Positions 1-7,803 of a stretch of 30,900 nucleotides of DNA are shown here, piece by piece. Numbering within the stretch: position 1 is the first letter of the stretch; each line of letters begins with the position of its first letter. Origin of the DNA: a virus. The notes under the pieces are model-generated. The model had not been told where the DNA came from. It searched no databases and saw only the letters and a program-made list of their open reading frames with translations. The position numbers and the translations under genes were made by a program. The stretch lies in the IMG/VR virus record IMGVR_UViG_3300023171_000325, positions 1 to 30,900 of that record; one strand, 5' to 3'.

Positions 1-1158
1 GAGTGCGGTCTCGGTGAGCAGGTCGCGCAGCTGGGTGGACTGCTCGGCTGCTTCGGTGAGGACGGAGAAGTCGACGCCGGCTGCTGCCATGCGCTGGCCT
101 GTCAGGGCGACCGGCTCACGGGAGCCGAGCACCTTCACCGTGGAGGACTCGACCGCGTACTGCAGCTTGCGGAACGCGCTGCTGGTCAGCACGGCGTTCT
201 GGTCGAGGTTGAGGTCGGCGGAGACCGGGACGGCGCCGAGCGGCAGGAGCGGGTCTTGGATGAACCCGGTCGTGCCCTCGAGCGTGGCCACGTCGGAGAC
301 CCGGAGAGGGACCACGCCGCCGGAGTGGACTTCGAGGGAGTACGTAACCGGGCGCCCGAGCGGGGCCTCGTAGTCGATCGCGTAGTCCGATCCGTAGACC
401 TGCCGGCGGTTCCACCCGCGCACCACCCGGCGCTGGCCGCCGGGCGTGGACCTGAAGAGGGTCACCCGCGACGGGCCTGCACTGTCCAGGCCCGTCAGAG
501 TGATCCCCACGCGCGGGACCGGGGCATCCGTGAAGGCCTCGACGCGCAGGCCGGGAGTCGGGTTCTCGAGTGATGCCGAGGCGTAGACCGCCCCGGCCCA
601 TGAGTAGGTCCAGTCGGGCGTCGCGACGAAGGTCGCGTCGAAGTACGGGCGCAGCGCCGTGCCGAGGTCCGGGAGCACGTCCGCGGTCTCGTACACCCCG
701 CCCACCGGGATCGTGCCGCCGGAGACGACCGCCCACGCCTGGAAGCCGTCGTAGGCCGCCGCAGCGGTGAGGGTGACGAACAGTCGCGTCCACACGCCTG
801 CCGGCACGCTGGTGAGTGCGCCGACGCCCGCCGTGCTTGTCGTGGCTCCGGTGCGCAGCTGGCCCGAGACCTGGACGGTCACGGCCTGGCGGAATCTCAC
901 CCAGAGGGAGAGAGTCCGACGTTCACCAGCGGTGCCGATGCACTCACCGACGGCCGAGCGGTAGAAGCTGCCGCTCGTGCCGCCGGTCTTGGCCGTGGTG
1001 ACGGTGCGGCGCACGTAACCGGTGCGTCCCTCCGGCCCGTCTCCGACGGTGCCCACCCAGGCGACTGTGGTGACTTCACCCGTGCCCGCCTGATGGGACC
1101 AACCCGCCAGCGATGAGGACCGCGGCCCGGAGTTGAAGGCATCATTTCTGCGACTCAT
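1..1158 (-). CDS. Distal/minor tail protein, 3' part missing (386 aa seen)
   Basis: The frame opens with ATG at 1158, overlapping the tape-measure stop as ATGA, and stays open for 386 codons to the window edge, so the C-terminus is off-window. The N-terminus is Gly/Ser/Thr-rich (MSRRNDAFNSG) and is followed by beta-rich sequence containing FYRSAVGECIG and LSLWVRF, which looks like a carbohydrate-binding/jelly-roll type segment (inference). Later come WNRRQVYGSDYAIDYEAPLG and a C-terminal portion near AEQSTQLRDLLTE. The position directly after the tape measure is where siphoviruses encode distal tail and baseplate/minor tail proteins. I do not recognise a catalytic motif. Function is assigned from synteny and general fold impression only. 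Confidence 0.75.
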   Translation of the reverse strand, partial: MSRRNDAFNSGPRSSSLAGWSHQAGTGEVTTVAWVGTVGDGPEGRTGYVRRTVTTAKTGGTSGSFYRSAVGECIGTAGERRTLSLWVRFRQAVTVQVSGQLRTGATTSTAGVGALTSVPAGVWTRLFVTLTAAAAYDGFQAWAVVSGGTIPVGGVYETADVLPDLGTALRPYFDATFVATPDWTYSWAGAVYASASLENPTPGLRVEAFTDAPVPRVGITLTGLDSAGPSRVTLFRSTPGGQRRVVRGWNRRQVYGSDYAIDYEAPLGRPVTYSLEVHSGGVVPLRVSDVATLEGTTGFIQDPLLPLGAVPVSADLNLDQNAVLTSSAFRKLQYAVESSTVKVLGSREPVALTGQRMAAAGVDFSVLTEAAEQSTQLRDLLTETAL

Positions 1159-4100
1159 CCTCGGAACCCCCTGTGTCCGCTCAGCGAGCGCTTGTCGTCG
1201 TCGAGGACCTGGGTGGCCTCGACCTTCATCCGCCCGATCAGGTCGCCGTGGACGTCCACAACGACGAGCTCGCTCGGGAGCGAGTTGCCGGGGCCCTTGT
1301 CGATCGACTCCCACTGGTCTGCGGAGAAGATCGGCTCGGGTCGCTGCGAGAGGTTCACGGCGACGCCGCCTGGGGGAAGCCAGCCACCGTCGTCGTAGAC
1401 CTTCGCGCCCGGCCACACTCCACCGTCCTGGGCCGCCCAGTGGATGTGGTTGTAGTGCATCTGCTTCGTGACACCGGAGGTGTCTCCCGAGAACGAACCC
1501 CCCCGACCTCGCTGGCGCTGACGTCCGCCAGCGGGCGAGTAGAGCAGCTCGGTCAGTGGGAGACCTGAGCTCAGGAGTGCGTTGAACGTCGCCATCGACG
1601 GTGCGATGTCGATCGCGCGGCCGAGGCCGTGCATCGAAGGGATGTTCGTCCCAGCGACTTTCGCCCCCGGGCGGTACCCGGACGTGATCCGAGCCCCCGG
1701 GACGAGAGCCGCGAGCGCGCTCGTCATGGCCTTCCAGCCCATGCCGGCACCACCGCTGACGGTTGCTCCGGTGCTGGTGGGGTCGGAGCCGTCGTCAGTG
1801 CGGGCGGGGCCGAAGATGCCCGTGGCGCCGTCGACGATGGCCTTGACGATCGCCTTGGGGACTCCGGCGATGATCTCGCCGACGCTCCCGCCTCCGATGC
1901 CCTCGAGGAGAGCCATGACGGGCTTGGAGATGACCTGCAGAGCGCCGGCGACGGGGTCCTTCATGAAGTTCACAACCGCTGAGGCCGCGTCCGTGGTGAA
2001 GTCCCATGCCGATCCAGCAGTGTTCTTGACCCAGTCCCAGACGCCTCCGCCCCAGAAGGACGACCCGTCGCCGGCGACTCCCGCGCCGCGGCGAGCGCGG
2101 GCGTTCATCGCGGCGACAGCGGCCGGTCCGCCAACGGCCTTGGTCCACTCGGGGACCATGATCGCTTCGCCGCCGGACAGGTGCAGGGACCCGGCCGTCG
2201 GTGACTGGAAGTGGTGGACGTCGACGCCCGGGGTGTAGCCGGGCAGGACGCCACCGGTGGCCATCCAGCTGGACAGACCAGGGCGCATGGGCCCCCGAGG
2301 GGTGTTCTGTGGGCTAGGGCTTCCGATCGGGCTGAGGCTCGGGAGCCGCTGGGGCAGACCGAGCTTCTCCGCGACCGTGTCGAAGAGCTTCTTGATCCCG
2401 TTGGTGTAGACGGTCTCGATCACGAAGTTCACCGGCTTGACCGCGGCGTCACTGATCGCATCCCACGCGGTCTTCACGACGCCCTGGGCGGAGTTGAACG
2501 CGTCACCGATCGCGGCGATCGCTGTCCCGAGCGGGGAGAAGACGTGCTTGCTCATCCAGTCCCACGCGGTCTTCGCGCCCGAGCGAATGCCCTCCCACGC
2601 GGTGTCGGCGAGGGCCCTCGCGGCGGAGAACTTGTCGCCGACCGTCTTGACCCCACCACCGATGGGGGTGAAGACGTTGTCCCGGATCCAGTTCCACCCG
2701 GCAGAGAGACCTGTCTTGAGCAGTTCCCACGCAGGGCTGATGAGGGTGTTCCAGACCCACAGGAACCCAGCACCAACGGCTTCGAAGGCGGCCTTGAACG
2801 GAGCGAATACCCCGTCGCGGATGAATGCCCACCCGGCCCGGAACCCGGCCTGCAGCCCGATCCATGCCGCCTGGATGACCAGGGTCGTGACGTTCCAGAA
2901 CACCTGGCCCAGGAAGGTAAGCACCGCGACGTGGGCGTCGAAGATCGGCTTGATGATCCCCCACGCGATCGCGATCGCGGACTTGATGCCGTCGAAGGCG
3001 GGCTTGATCGCCTTCTCGTACAGGTAGGACGCGGCGAGCCCGATGTTGTCCCACGCTGCGGAGAGCACGGGGGCGACGGAGGTCTGGAACCAGTCCACGA
3101 CGCCACCGATGGCGGACTTGATGCCACCCCAGACGGCGTCGATGACCTTCTTACCCGTCTCGGTCTTGGTGAAGAACAGGATGAGACCAGCGACCAGTGC
3201 CGCGATCCCCGCGATGATCAGAGAGATCGGGTTCGCGGTGAGCGCTGCGTTGAGCAGCCACTGACCGGCCGCAGCCGCCCTGGTCGCCACCGTGGAGGCC
3301 ACCGTTGCCACGCGCTGGGCGACGGTCGCCGCAGCGGCACGGGTGCGGGCGATGATGCCGCCCTGCTGGGCGGCGTTGTTCGTGACGGTCGCACCGGTCT
3401 CGGTCGATGTCGCCGCCGTCTGGGCGAGGCGTGCCGAGGTCTGCCTGTTCTCGAGGAGGATCGCCGTCAGGCGCAGCGTGTTGTTCGCGAGCAGCACCGG
3501 GGCCATCGCGAGCTGGGCCATCTGCAGCTTGTTCGACTGCGCGGTGAGACCCATCGAGGCGACCCGCCACGCGACGTACCCAGCCACGATGAGCGGCATG
3601 ATCTTTATGATCACGTCGACGTGATCAGCGAGGAACGCCAGCCCGCTCGCGAGCATGTTCACGGCCGCGAGCGCGAGCGTGCCGATCGAGCCGCCGATCT
3701 TGGGCAGCTGGTCGATGAAGGCCTTGAAGGCAGGCTTGAGCGAGACGAGAGAGTCGCCGATCGAGGAGAAGGCTCCGCCGAGCTGCTCGCCGGTGGGGCC
3801 GAGGGACTTCTTGAAGGCGTCCCAGGAGGTGAAGTCGAGCGAGGCGACGGCGTCACGGACGTAGCGGGCTGCGAGGCCCACGCGCTCCATGACGCCGGCA
3901 AACCCGGAGGACGTGACGTCGTCTCCGCCGGCCTGGTAGGCGGCGACCATGGCGGTCACGCCGCCCACGACGAGGTCGCGGGTGGAGCGTGCGGTGTTGC
4001 CGATGCGCTCCATGACTCCGGCGAACCCGGAGGAGGTGACGTCGCCGTCGCCGGCCTTGTAAGCGGCGAACATCGCGGTGAAGCCACCGGTGACCTCGGT

Positions 4101-5177
4101 GACGATGTCGTGGGCGCGCAGGAGGTAGTCGACGAGGCGTGAGTCTTCCTCGGCGCCGAGCGCCAGGCGGATCTGGTCGTTGAAGTCGCCGGTGCGGAAC
4201 AGGGTGAAGGCGGCCGAGATCCGGTCGACTGCTCCCAGGACGTTGTCGGCGAAGCCTGCGACCACGGGGCCGGCCTTCTCCTGGAAGACTGCGCCGAAGC
4301 GCTCAGCCCAGGGGCCCATGCGGTCGTTGAGGCCGTCGAGGATCGTGGTGACGCCGTTGAAGACGTCCTTGACGAGCGGGTAGAACCAGCTCGTCATCGT
4401 CACGCCGACGCGCGAGAGCGCGGCGCCCATGTTCGCGAACGCGCCGCGGGTCGTGTTCCCCGACTCGAGGGCCGCGCCGCCGATGTTCTCCTCGATGACC
4501 TTGCGGAAGGTCTCGGCGTCCACCTTGCCCTCGGACACCATCTTCGACAGCGCCTCCTGGGAGACGCCGTACTCCTCAGCCAGCCACTGCATGATCGGGA
4601 CACCCCGGTCAGAGAGCTGGTTGAGGCTGTCCATCTGGGCCTTGCCCGAGGCAGTGACCTTGTTGATGATCGAGCCCATGTCGCCGAGCGAGGTGCCCGC
4701 GATCGTCGCAGCGTCGGCGGTGAGCTTGAGGTACTTCTCGAGCTCCTTGCCCGGCTTGATGCCGGCGGCCACAGCCGACGCGGCGATCGTCGCCGCCGAG
4801 TCGAGCCCGAAGGCGGTGCCCTTCACCGAGGCCAGCGCGTCGTTCATGATCGCGGTGACGGTCTCGGTGGAGTTGCCCAGGCCCTTGAGCTTCGCCTGGG
4901 CATCCTCGATGTTCAGCTGGCGGGAGATCCCGCCCTTGATCGCCAGGCCGGCGACGGCCGTGCCGAGCGCCCCGACGACCGCAGTGGTCGTCTTGATGGC
5001 CGAGGAGACGTTGCCCATGATCCGAGCACCGATCGAGCGACCAGCGCCGTCCGAGGCGCGCATGACCTCCGCGCTGCCGAGCTGAGCGCTGATCGCGCGC
5101 CCGGCCCCCGGCATCTGAGGCATGAGGGTGACGTACCCGGTAGCGAGCTCGGTGCCGACAGACACGGGGCGCCCCAA
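1155..5177 (-). CDS. Tape measure protein with C-terminal peptidase M15-like domain
   Basis: This 1340-residue protein sets tail length and occupies the tail lumen. Residues 1-300 carry the typical tape-measure start (AISAQLGSAEV) and a hydrophobic AVVGALGTAVAGLA stretch. Residues 364-404 and 405-445 are a tandem 41-residue duplication. Residues about 640-680 are hydrophobic, followed by Trp-rich repeats (AGWNWIRDNVFTPI, AWDWMSKHVFSPL). Residues about 1145-1250 look like a zinc D-Ala-D-Ala peptidase fold: SGYRPGA, SMHGLGRAIDI (H1183, D1190) and HYNHIHW (H1244/H1246), the expected ligand set of the M15 family. That would be a tail-borne cell-wall hydrolase used at DNA entry. The TTG at 5177 has AGGGG six bases upstream, but GTG at 5165 (MSVGTELATGYV) matches the usual family start and may be the real one. 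It follows the tail chaperones and overlaps the next gene by ATGA. Confidence 0.93.
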   Translation of the reverse strand: MGRPVSVGTELATGYVTLMPQMPGAGRAISAQLGSAEVMRASDGAGRSIGARIMGNVSSAIKTTTAVVGALGTAVAGLAIKGGISRQLNIEDAQAKLKGLGNSTETVTAIMNDALASVKGTAFGLDSAATIAASAVAAGIKPGKELEKYLKLTADAATIAGTSLGDMGSIINKVTASGKAQMDSLNQLSDRGVPIMQWLAEEYGVSQEALSKMVSEGKVDAETFRKVIEENIGGAALESGNTTRGAFANMGAALSRVGVTMTSWFYPLVKDVFNGVTTILDGLNDRMGPWAERFGAVFQEKAGPVVAGFADNVLGAVDRISAAFTLFRTGDFNDQIRLALGAEEDSRLVDYLLRAHDIVTEVTGGFTAMFAAYKAGDGDVTSSGFAGVMERIGNTARSTRDLVVGGVTAMVAAYQAGGDDVTSSGFAGVMERVGLAARYVRDAVASLDFTSWDAFKKSLGPTGEQLGGAFSSIGDSLVSLKPAFKAFIDQLPKIGGSIGTLALAAVNMLASGLAFLADHVDVIIKIMPLIVAGYVAWRVASMGLTAQSNKLQMAQLAMAPVLLANNTLRLTAILLENRQTSARLAQTAATSTETGATVTNNAAQQGGIIARTRAAAATVAQRVATVASTVATRAAAAGQWLLNAALTANPISLIIAGIAALVAGLILFFTKTETGKKVIDAVWGGIKSAIGGVVDWFQTSVAPVLSAAWDNIGLAASYLYEKAIKPAFDGIKSAIAIAWGIIKPIFDAHVAVLTFLGQVFWNVTTLVIQAAWIGLQAGFRAGWAFIRDGVFAPFKAAFEAVGAGFLWVWNTLISPAWELLKTGLSAGWNWIRDNVFTPIGGGVKTVGDKFSAARALADTAWEGIRSGAKTAWDWMSKHVFSPLGTAIAAIGDAFNSAQGVVKTAWDAISDAAVKPVNFVIETVYTNGIKKLFDTVAEKLGLPQRLPSLSPIGSPSPQNTPRGPMRPGLSSWMATGGVLPGYTPGVDVHHFQSPTAGSLHLSGGEAIMVPEWTKAVGGPAAVAAMNARARRGAGVAGDGSSFWGGGVWDWVKNTAGSAWDFTTDAASAVVNFMKDPVAGALQVISKPVMALLEGIGGGSVGEIIAGVPKAIVKAIVDGATGIFGPARTDDGSDPTSTGATVSGGAGMGWKAMTSALAALVPGARITSGYRPGAKVAGTNIPSMHGLGRAIDIAPSMATFNALLSSGLPLTELLYSPAGGRQRQRGRGGSFSGDTSGVTKQMHYNHIHWAAQDGGVWPGAKVYDDGGWLPPGGVAVNLSQRPEPIFSADQWESIDKGPGNSLPSELVVVDVHGDLIGRMKVEATQVLDDDKRSLSGHRGFRG

Positions 5178-5209
5178 TCTGGACCCCTACGGGTCCGTCG
5201 TGGGGCGCC
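5168..5209 (-). promoter_or_regulatory. Extended RNA hairpin over the tape-measure start
   Basis: An 8-bp outer stem (GGCGCCCC at 5168-5175 with GGGGCGCC at 5202-5209) and a 6-bp inner stem (GGACCC 5181-5186 with GGGTCC 5191-5196) enclose a four-base loop and a 5x5 internal loop. In the minus-strand transcript it lies between the chaperone stop (5220) and the tape-measure start. It contains the TTG at 5177 and its AGGGG, and ends two bases before the GTG at 5165. There is no U tract, so it is a poor terminator. A role in limiting tape-measure translation is inference. Confidence 0.5.
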
Positions 5210-5219
5210 TCGCCCCTGT

Positions 5220-5621
5220 TCAGTTGTTGAGCCGCGCCTTGGTGGCCGCCCGTGCTCGAGTGCGCTGCAGGACGCGTTGTCCACGCTCACTGCTGGCCTT
5301 CTGCTCACGCACCGACTTCGGTGGTGTGAGTCGCTCAGGCGGGCGCCGGTTGTTCGACCCGTCCTTGGTCTTCATCCACCACCCGATCCGGGTGTTGTGC
5401 TCGACCATCGAGAGCATGTGCTGCTCCACCGTCCACGCCATGTCCCCGCCGACGGCCCGCCAGACGGCCGAGCCGGGCGGCAGGTGCTCGACGTAGTCCG
5501 CGAGCGCGAGCAGCCCGAGCTTGCCGCAGTAGAGGTCGAGCAGATCGACCTTGTAGACGGCGCGCAGATCAGCCCTGAGAGCCCCCGAGTACTCGTCGAG
5601 CAGTACCCGGAGGGTCGTCAG
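5220..5621 (-). CDS. Tail assembly chaperone, T frame (made as a G-T fusion by -1 frameshift)
   Basis: This frame follows directly from the end of chaperone G in the -1 register and ends 43 bases before the tape-measure TTG. Its sequence is protein-like over its whole length: LLDEYSGALRADLRAVYKVD, then LYCGKLGLLALADYVEHL, then WTVEQHMLSMVEHNTRIGWW, then a basic tail ending RARAATKARLNN. There is no ATG, GTG or TTG in frame between 5621 and 5442; the first ATG (5441) falls in the middle of the conserved block and would give only 73 residues. This is the arrangement of lambda G/GT-type chaperones, where T is made only as a fusion and helps wrap the tape measure. No canonical X XXY YYZ heptamer is visible; the end of G reads AAC CCT TCC TGA, and C-CCT-TCC is the nearest candidate. 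The extent upstream of 5621 depends on the real slip site. Confidence 0.82.
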   Translation of the reverse strand: MTTLRVLLDEYSGALRADLRAVYKVDLLDLYCGKLGLLALADYVEHLPPGSAVWRAVGGDMAWTVEQHMLSMVEHNTRIGWWMKTKDGSNNRRPPERLTPPKSVREQKASSERGQRVLQRTRARAATKARLNN

Positions 5622-6052
5622 GAAGGGTTGGCGGCCTGCACGATCTTGTAGAAGAACTCCGCGAGGGCCTCGAGGCGAACGATGCGCTTCTCGTCGCGCA
5701 GGGTGTCCTTCGCAGCCTCGTACTGCTTGTCGCCGAGGATCCTGCGCAGCACCTTGGGAGTGCGCGCGTAGTTGCCGTGGTCGATCTCGTCAATGTCCTC
5801 GAGCAGCTCGGCGTCGTCGAAGACGTCGACGGGGACCGTCCACGTGTGGCCGTCGATCTCGATGTCGAGGTCACCGCCGGACGCTTCGGCCTTGAGCGCT
5901 GCGCGCTTCTTCTTGTTCCTCTTCTTAGACTTCGGCTTGTGGTCCTGGACGGGCGGGCGATCAGTCGGCGCGGGGACGACCACGACGACGTCGTTGCTGC
6001 GCGGCGTCTCCGGGTTGCTGTCAGTGGGCTCGGGGGTGGTGCTCTCGACCAT
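5618..6052 (-). CDS. Tail assembly chaperone G
   Basis: This 144-residue protein is preceded by GAGAGG eight bases from the ATG. The N-terminal 50 residues are low-complexity Pro/Thr/Ser followed by a Lys/Arg-rich run (KPKSKKRNKKKR). The rest is acidic and helical (VPVDVFDDAELLEDIDEID, GDKQYEAAKDTLRDE) and ends AEFFYKIVQAANPS. Position between the major tail protein and the tape measure, the small acidic C-terminal domain, and the overlapping -1 frame downstream fit the siphovirus G chaperone, which coats the tape measure before tail tube polymerisation. Assignment rests on synteny and gene architecture rather than a diagnostic motif. Confidence 0.82.
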   Translation of the reverse strand: MVESTTPEPTDSNPETPRSNDVVVVVPAPTDRPPVQDHKPKSKKRNKKKRAALKAEASGGDLDIEIDGHTWTVPVDVFDDAELLEDIDEIDHGNYARTPKVLRRILGDKQYEAAKDTLRDEKRIVRLEALAEFFYKIVQAANPS

Positions 6053-6069
6053 GGTGGTGGCCTCTCTTG

Positions 6070-6144
6070 TCAGTCGGTGGTGAGGGTGTGGTTGCCGGCA
6101 GTGATCGCAGCGTTGGGCTGCTCGAGACGCCAGGCGTGAGTCAT
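6070..6144 (-). CDS. Possible 24-aa microprotein between tail genes
   Basis: ATG at 6144 lies one base after the stop of the 105-aa gene (TGAGATG) and the reading frame MTHAWRLEQPNAAITAGNHT ends at 6070, 17 bases before chaperone G. It fills the only gap between two late genes and is positioned for translational coupling, but it has no independent Shine-Dalgarno and no recognisable family. It could equally be leader sequence for G. Confidence 0.3.
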   Translation of the reverse strand: MTHAWRLEQPNAAITAGNHTLTTD

Positions 6145-6145
6145 C

Positions 6146-6463
6146 TCAGGCGAGGGGATGACCTTCCGGGGCGGGTTCGACCATCCGGATCTCGAGGGAA
6201 CGAGGCACGAGGGTCACGGTCACCTCGGTGAAACCGTGCTCGTCGTGATGGATCTGGACCGGCCTCGACTCAGAGGTGTAGAACGCCGTGCCGTTGATGA
6301 CCACCGTGTCCGGGACCGGTGGGAGCATCTCGTTCGCCTCCGGAGAGATCTCGAGAAGACGGACGTCGGCGAAGACGTTGGTCTCGACGCTCGGGGCGCG
6401 TGGTGTCTCGATGGACCTGATGAGGCGGTGGGGCAGAGCCCGAAGGCGACTGATCACGGTCAT
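6146..6463 (-). CDS. Small protein between major tail protein and chaperone genes, unknown
   Basis: The 105-residue product starts at ATG 6463 after GAGAGG with an eight-base spacer. The open frame extends further upstream, but that extension is Arg/Ser-rich shadow of the major tail gene. Sequence is MTVISRLRALPHRLIRSIET, then acidic LLEISPEANEMLPPVPD, then a beta-rich half (VVINGTAFYTSESRPVQIHH, FTEVTVTLVPRSLEIRM). I do not recognise it. Its site and size suggest an accessory tail or decoration protein. The 17-base leader GAGAGGCCACCACCATG is identical to that of chaperone G. Confidence 0.7.
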   Translation of the reverse strand: MTVISRLRALPHRLIRSIETPRAPSVETNVFADVRLLEISPEANEMLPPVPDTVVINGTAFYTSESRPVQIHHDEHGFTEVTVTLVPRSLEIRMVEPAPEGHPLA

Positions 6464-6504
6464 GGTGGTGGCCTCTCGGTAAAGGCGGTGGCCTGGGGAA
6501 GTGA

Positions 6505-6544
6505 GCGCGGCGGGCGGGCCACCACCATGAGTCGCCCGCCGCGC
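6505..6544 (-). terminator. GC-rich hairpin after the major tail protein gene
   Basis: A perfect 12-bp inverted repeat (GCGCGGCGGGCG at 6505-6516 and its complement at 6533-6544) with a 16-base loop begins 11 bases after the major tail stop on the minus strand. The downstream strand reads CTCACTTCCCC, so there is no real U tract. It may act as a partial terminator or 3'-end stabiliser that keeps major tail mRNA more abundant than distal tail genes. Confidence 0.5.
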
Positions 6545-6554
6545 GGTCGAGGGA

Positions 6555-7097
6555 TCAGGCCTCGGGGTCGGGACCGGAGATCTTGAAGTGGTCGCCGATG
6601 ATCTCGCCGGTGAACTCCCGCTCGGTGATCGCCGAGTTGGAGAACGTCTCCGTCCCGCCGCCGGCGACCTCGAAGCGCGGGATCGCCCGTCGCACCATGG
6701 CGCCGCCGTCGTAGAGGTCGAGGATCGCCGCGTAGGCCTGAACCTCGCGCGCTGCGGCGATCGTCGCGGTGGTGACCCCCTCGACCGTCGCGGTCGCGAC
6801 GATGTTGTCCGCGAGCTTCTCGGTGACCGCGTTCTCCTCGACAGTGCGGAAGACGATCGACGTCGAGCTCGACGTGACCTTCTTCCGGACCGTCTTGCCA
6901 GCCTGGTGGACCTTGAAGCTCTGGACGTCGTCCTCGCGGTTGAGGTCGAAGCCGGCCTCACCGTTGAGCCCAACGTCGTTGAACGTCGGCCCAGGAGCCG
7001 CGAGGCCGACGGGCAGAGTTGTACCGAGTGGAGCGAGCCAAAGAGTGTCCTTCTCCGACCCATAGATGTGGATGTTGTCGACGTCCTTGCCTGCCAT
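6555..7097 (-). CDS. Major tail (tube) protein
   Basis: The 180-residue protein starts at ATG 7097 (MAGKDVDNIHIYGSEKDTLW); the GTG at 7103 overlaps the previous stop, and AAGGG nine bases upstream favours the ATG. The text APLGTTLPVGLAAPGPTFND followed by GLNGEAGFDLNREDD is the characteristic start of actinophage major tail tube proteins. Beta-rich segments follow (TVRKKVTSSSTSIVFRTVEE and FTGEIIGDHFKISGPDPEA). It is located after the tail terminator and before the chaperones, as expected, and is followed by a stable hairpin. Confidence 0.9.
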   Translation of the reverse strand: MAGKDVDNIHIYGSEKDTLWLAPLGTTLPVGLAAPGPTFNDVGLNGEAGFDLNREDDVQSFKVHQAGKTVRKKVTSSSTSIVFRTVEENAVTEKLADNIVATATVEGVTTATIAAAREVQAYAAILDLYDGGAMVRRAIPRFEVAGGGTETFSNSAITEREFTGEIIGDHFKISGPDPEA

Positions 7098-7099
7098 GG

Positions 7100-7378
7100 T
7101 CACTTGCCCTTCGCGGTCGAGGTGGCCGCGGCGGTCGCCGTGGCCGGGTCTTCAGCCGGCGCGGTGCTGGTCGCCTCGGCCTTCTTGGTCGCTGCACGGC
7201 GCGAACGGCTCGCAGCGGGCGGGGTCTCTTCCTTGTCGGGCTCCCGTGCGAGGCCGGCACGGATGAGGTCCCGCGCCTCGAGGTCCGGGAGCGTCACCGT
7301 GCTGTCCGCCTCGTGGGTCTTGCCTTCGATCACCCGCGCGACGGCGAGGGTGACCTTCCGGCCGGTGTCCTTGGTCAT
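7100..7378 (-). CDS. Small Ala/Lys-tailed phage protein before the major tail gene
   Basis: The ATG at 7378 has AGGAGG five bases upstream. Residues 1-48 (VTLAVARVIEGKTHEADSTV, then ARDLIRAGLAREPD) resemble the small beta-hairpin plus helix domain found in many phage head/tail accessory proteins, comparable to the N-terminal domain of Mu-like FluMu proteins (inference). Residues 50-92 are Ala/Thr/Lys-rich and probably disordered. It lies just downstream of a terminator-like hairpin (7400-7423), so it may start the tail transcription unit. Function unknown. Confidence 0.75.
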   Translation of the reverse strand: MTKDTGRKVTLAVARVIEGKTHEADSTVTLPDLEARDLIRAGLAREPDKEETPPAASRSRRAATKKAEATSTAPAEDPATATAAATSTAKGK

Positions 7379-7399
7379 GAGTGCCTCCTGGGCATGAAG

Positions 7400-7423
7400 A
7401 AGGCCCGCACAGTGGCGGGCCTT
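7400..7423 (-). terminator. Intrinsic terminator-like hairpin between neck and tail genes
   Basis: AAGGCCCGC (7400-7408) pairs perfectly with GCGGGCCTT (7415-7423) across a six-base loop. On the minus strand it follows the tail-terminator gene stop (7435) by 12 bases and continues CTTCATG. Short GC stems ending in GGGCCTT are common actinobacterial terminators. If it works, head/neck and tail genes would be partly uncoupled. Confidence 0.6.
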
Positions 7424-7434
7424 GGGTGGGTGTG

Positions 7435-7803
7435 TCAGGACCGGGCGGCCCGGACGGTGAGGAACGCGGTAAACGTCGCACGGTCGGCCCCGGAGTCGGG
7501 GTCTGGGTCGTCGTAGAGCGAGGCGACCTGTGTGGCGTGCCAGCCGCGCGAGGTTCGCGCGGCTTCGATCAGCGCGTCGCGGCCGACGTCCGCGAGCGCG
7601 AGTGCGCGGACGGAGTCGCCCGCCCAGGCGGTGACGGTGATCTGTGGGTGGTCGACCACGCGGCCCGTGACGTGGCCGCCGGTGCGGCGGACCCAGAAGA
7701 ACTCCTCCGGGCGGTCGGGGGGAACCTTGGACCCGCCCTCTACGTCCGGCTCAGCGGCAGCCAGGACGCCCAGGACGAGTGCGATCGCGTCCCGGAAGGT
7801 CAT
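7435..7803 (-). CDS. Tail terminator / tail completion protein
   Basis: This 122-residue protein starts with ATGA overlapping the preceding gene's stop. Features include a hydrophobic first helix (DAIALVLGVLAAAE), the beta segments FFWVRRTGGHVTGRVVDHPQ and ITVTAWAGDS, a helix ALALADVGRDALIEAA, and the ending DRATFTAFLTVRAARS. This order of helix, two strands with WA, helix and final strand matches the lambda gpU/HK97 gp10-neighbour tail terminator type, which caps the completed tail tube before joining to the head. Its location right before the major tail protein supports this. Confidence 0.75.
   Translation of the reverse strand: MTFRDAIALVLGVLAAAEPDVEGGSKVPPDRPEEFFWVRRTGGHVTGRVVDHPQITVTAWAGDSVRALALADVGRDALIEAARTSRGWHATQVASLYDDPDPDSGADRATFTAFLTVRAARS

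Noticed and set aside
2211-4142. Long plus-strand open frame opposite the tape measure (643 aa)
   Set aside because: Asp/Gly/Arg-rich antisense shadow typical of high-GC genes; no ribosome site and no domain.
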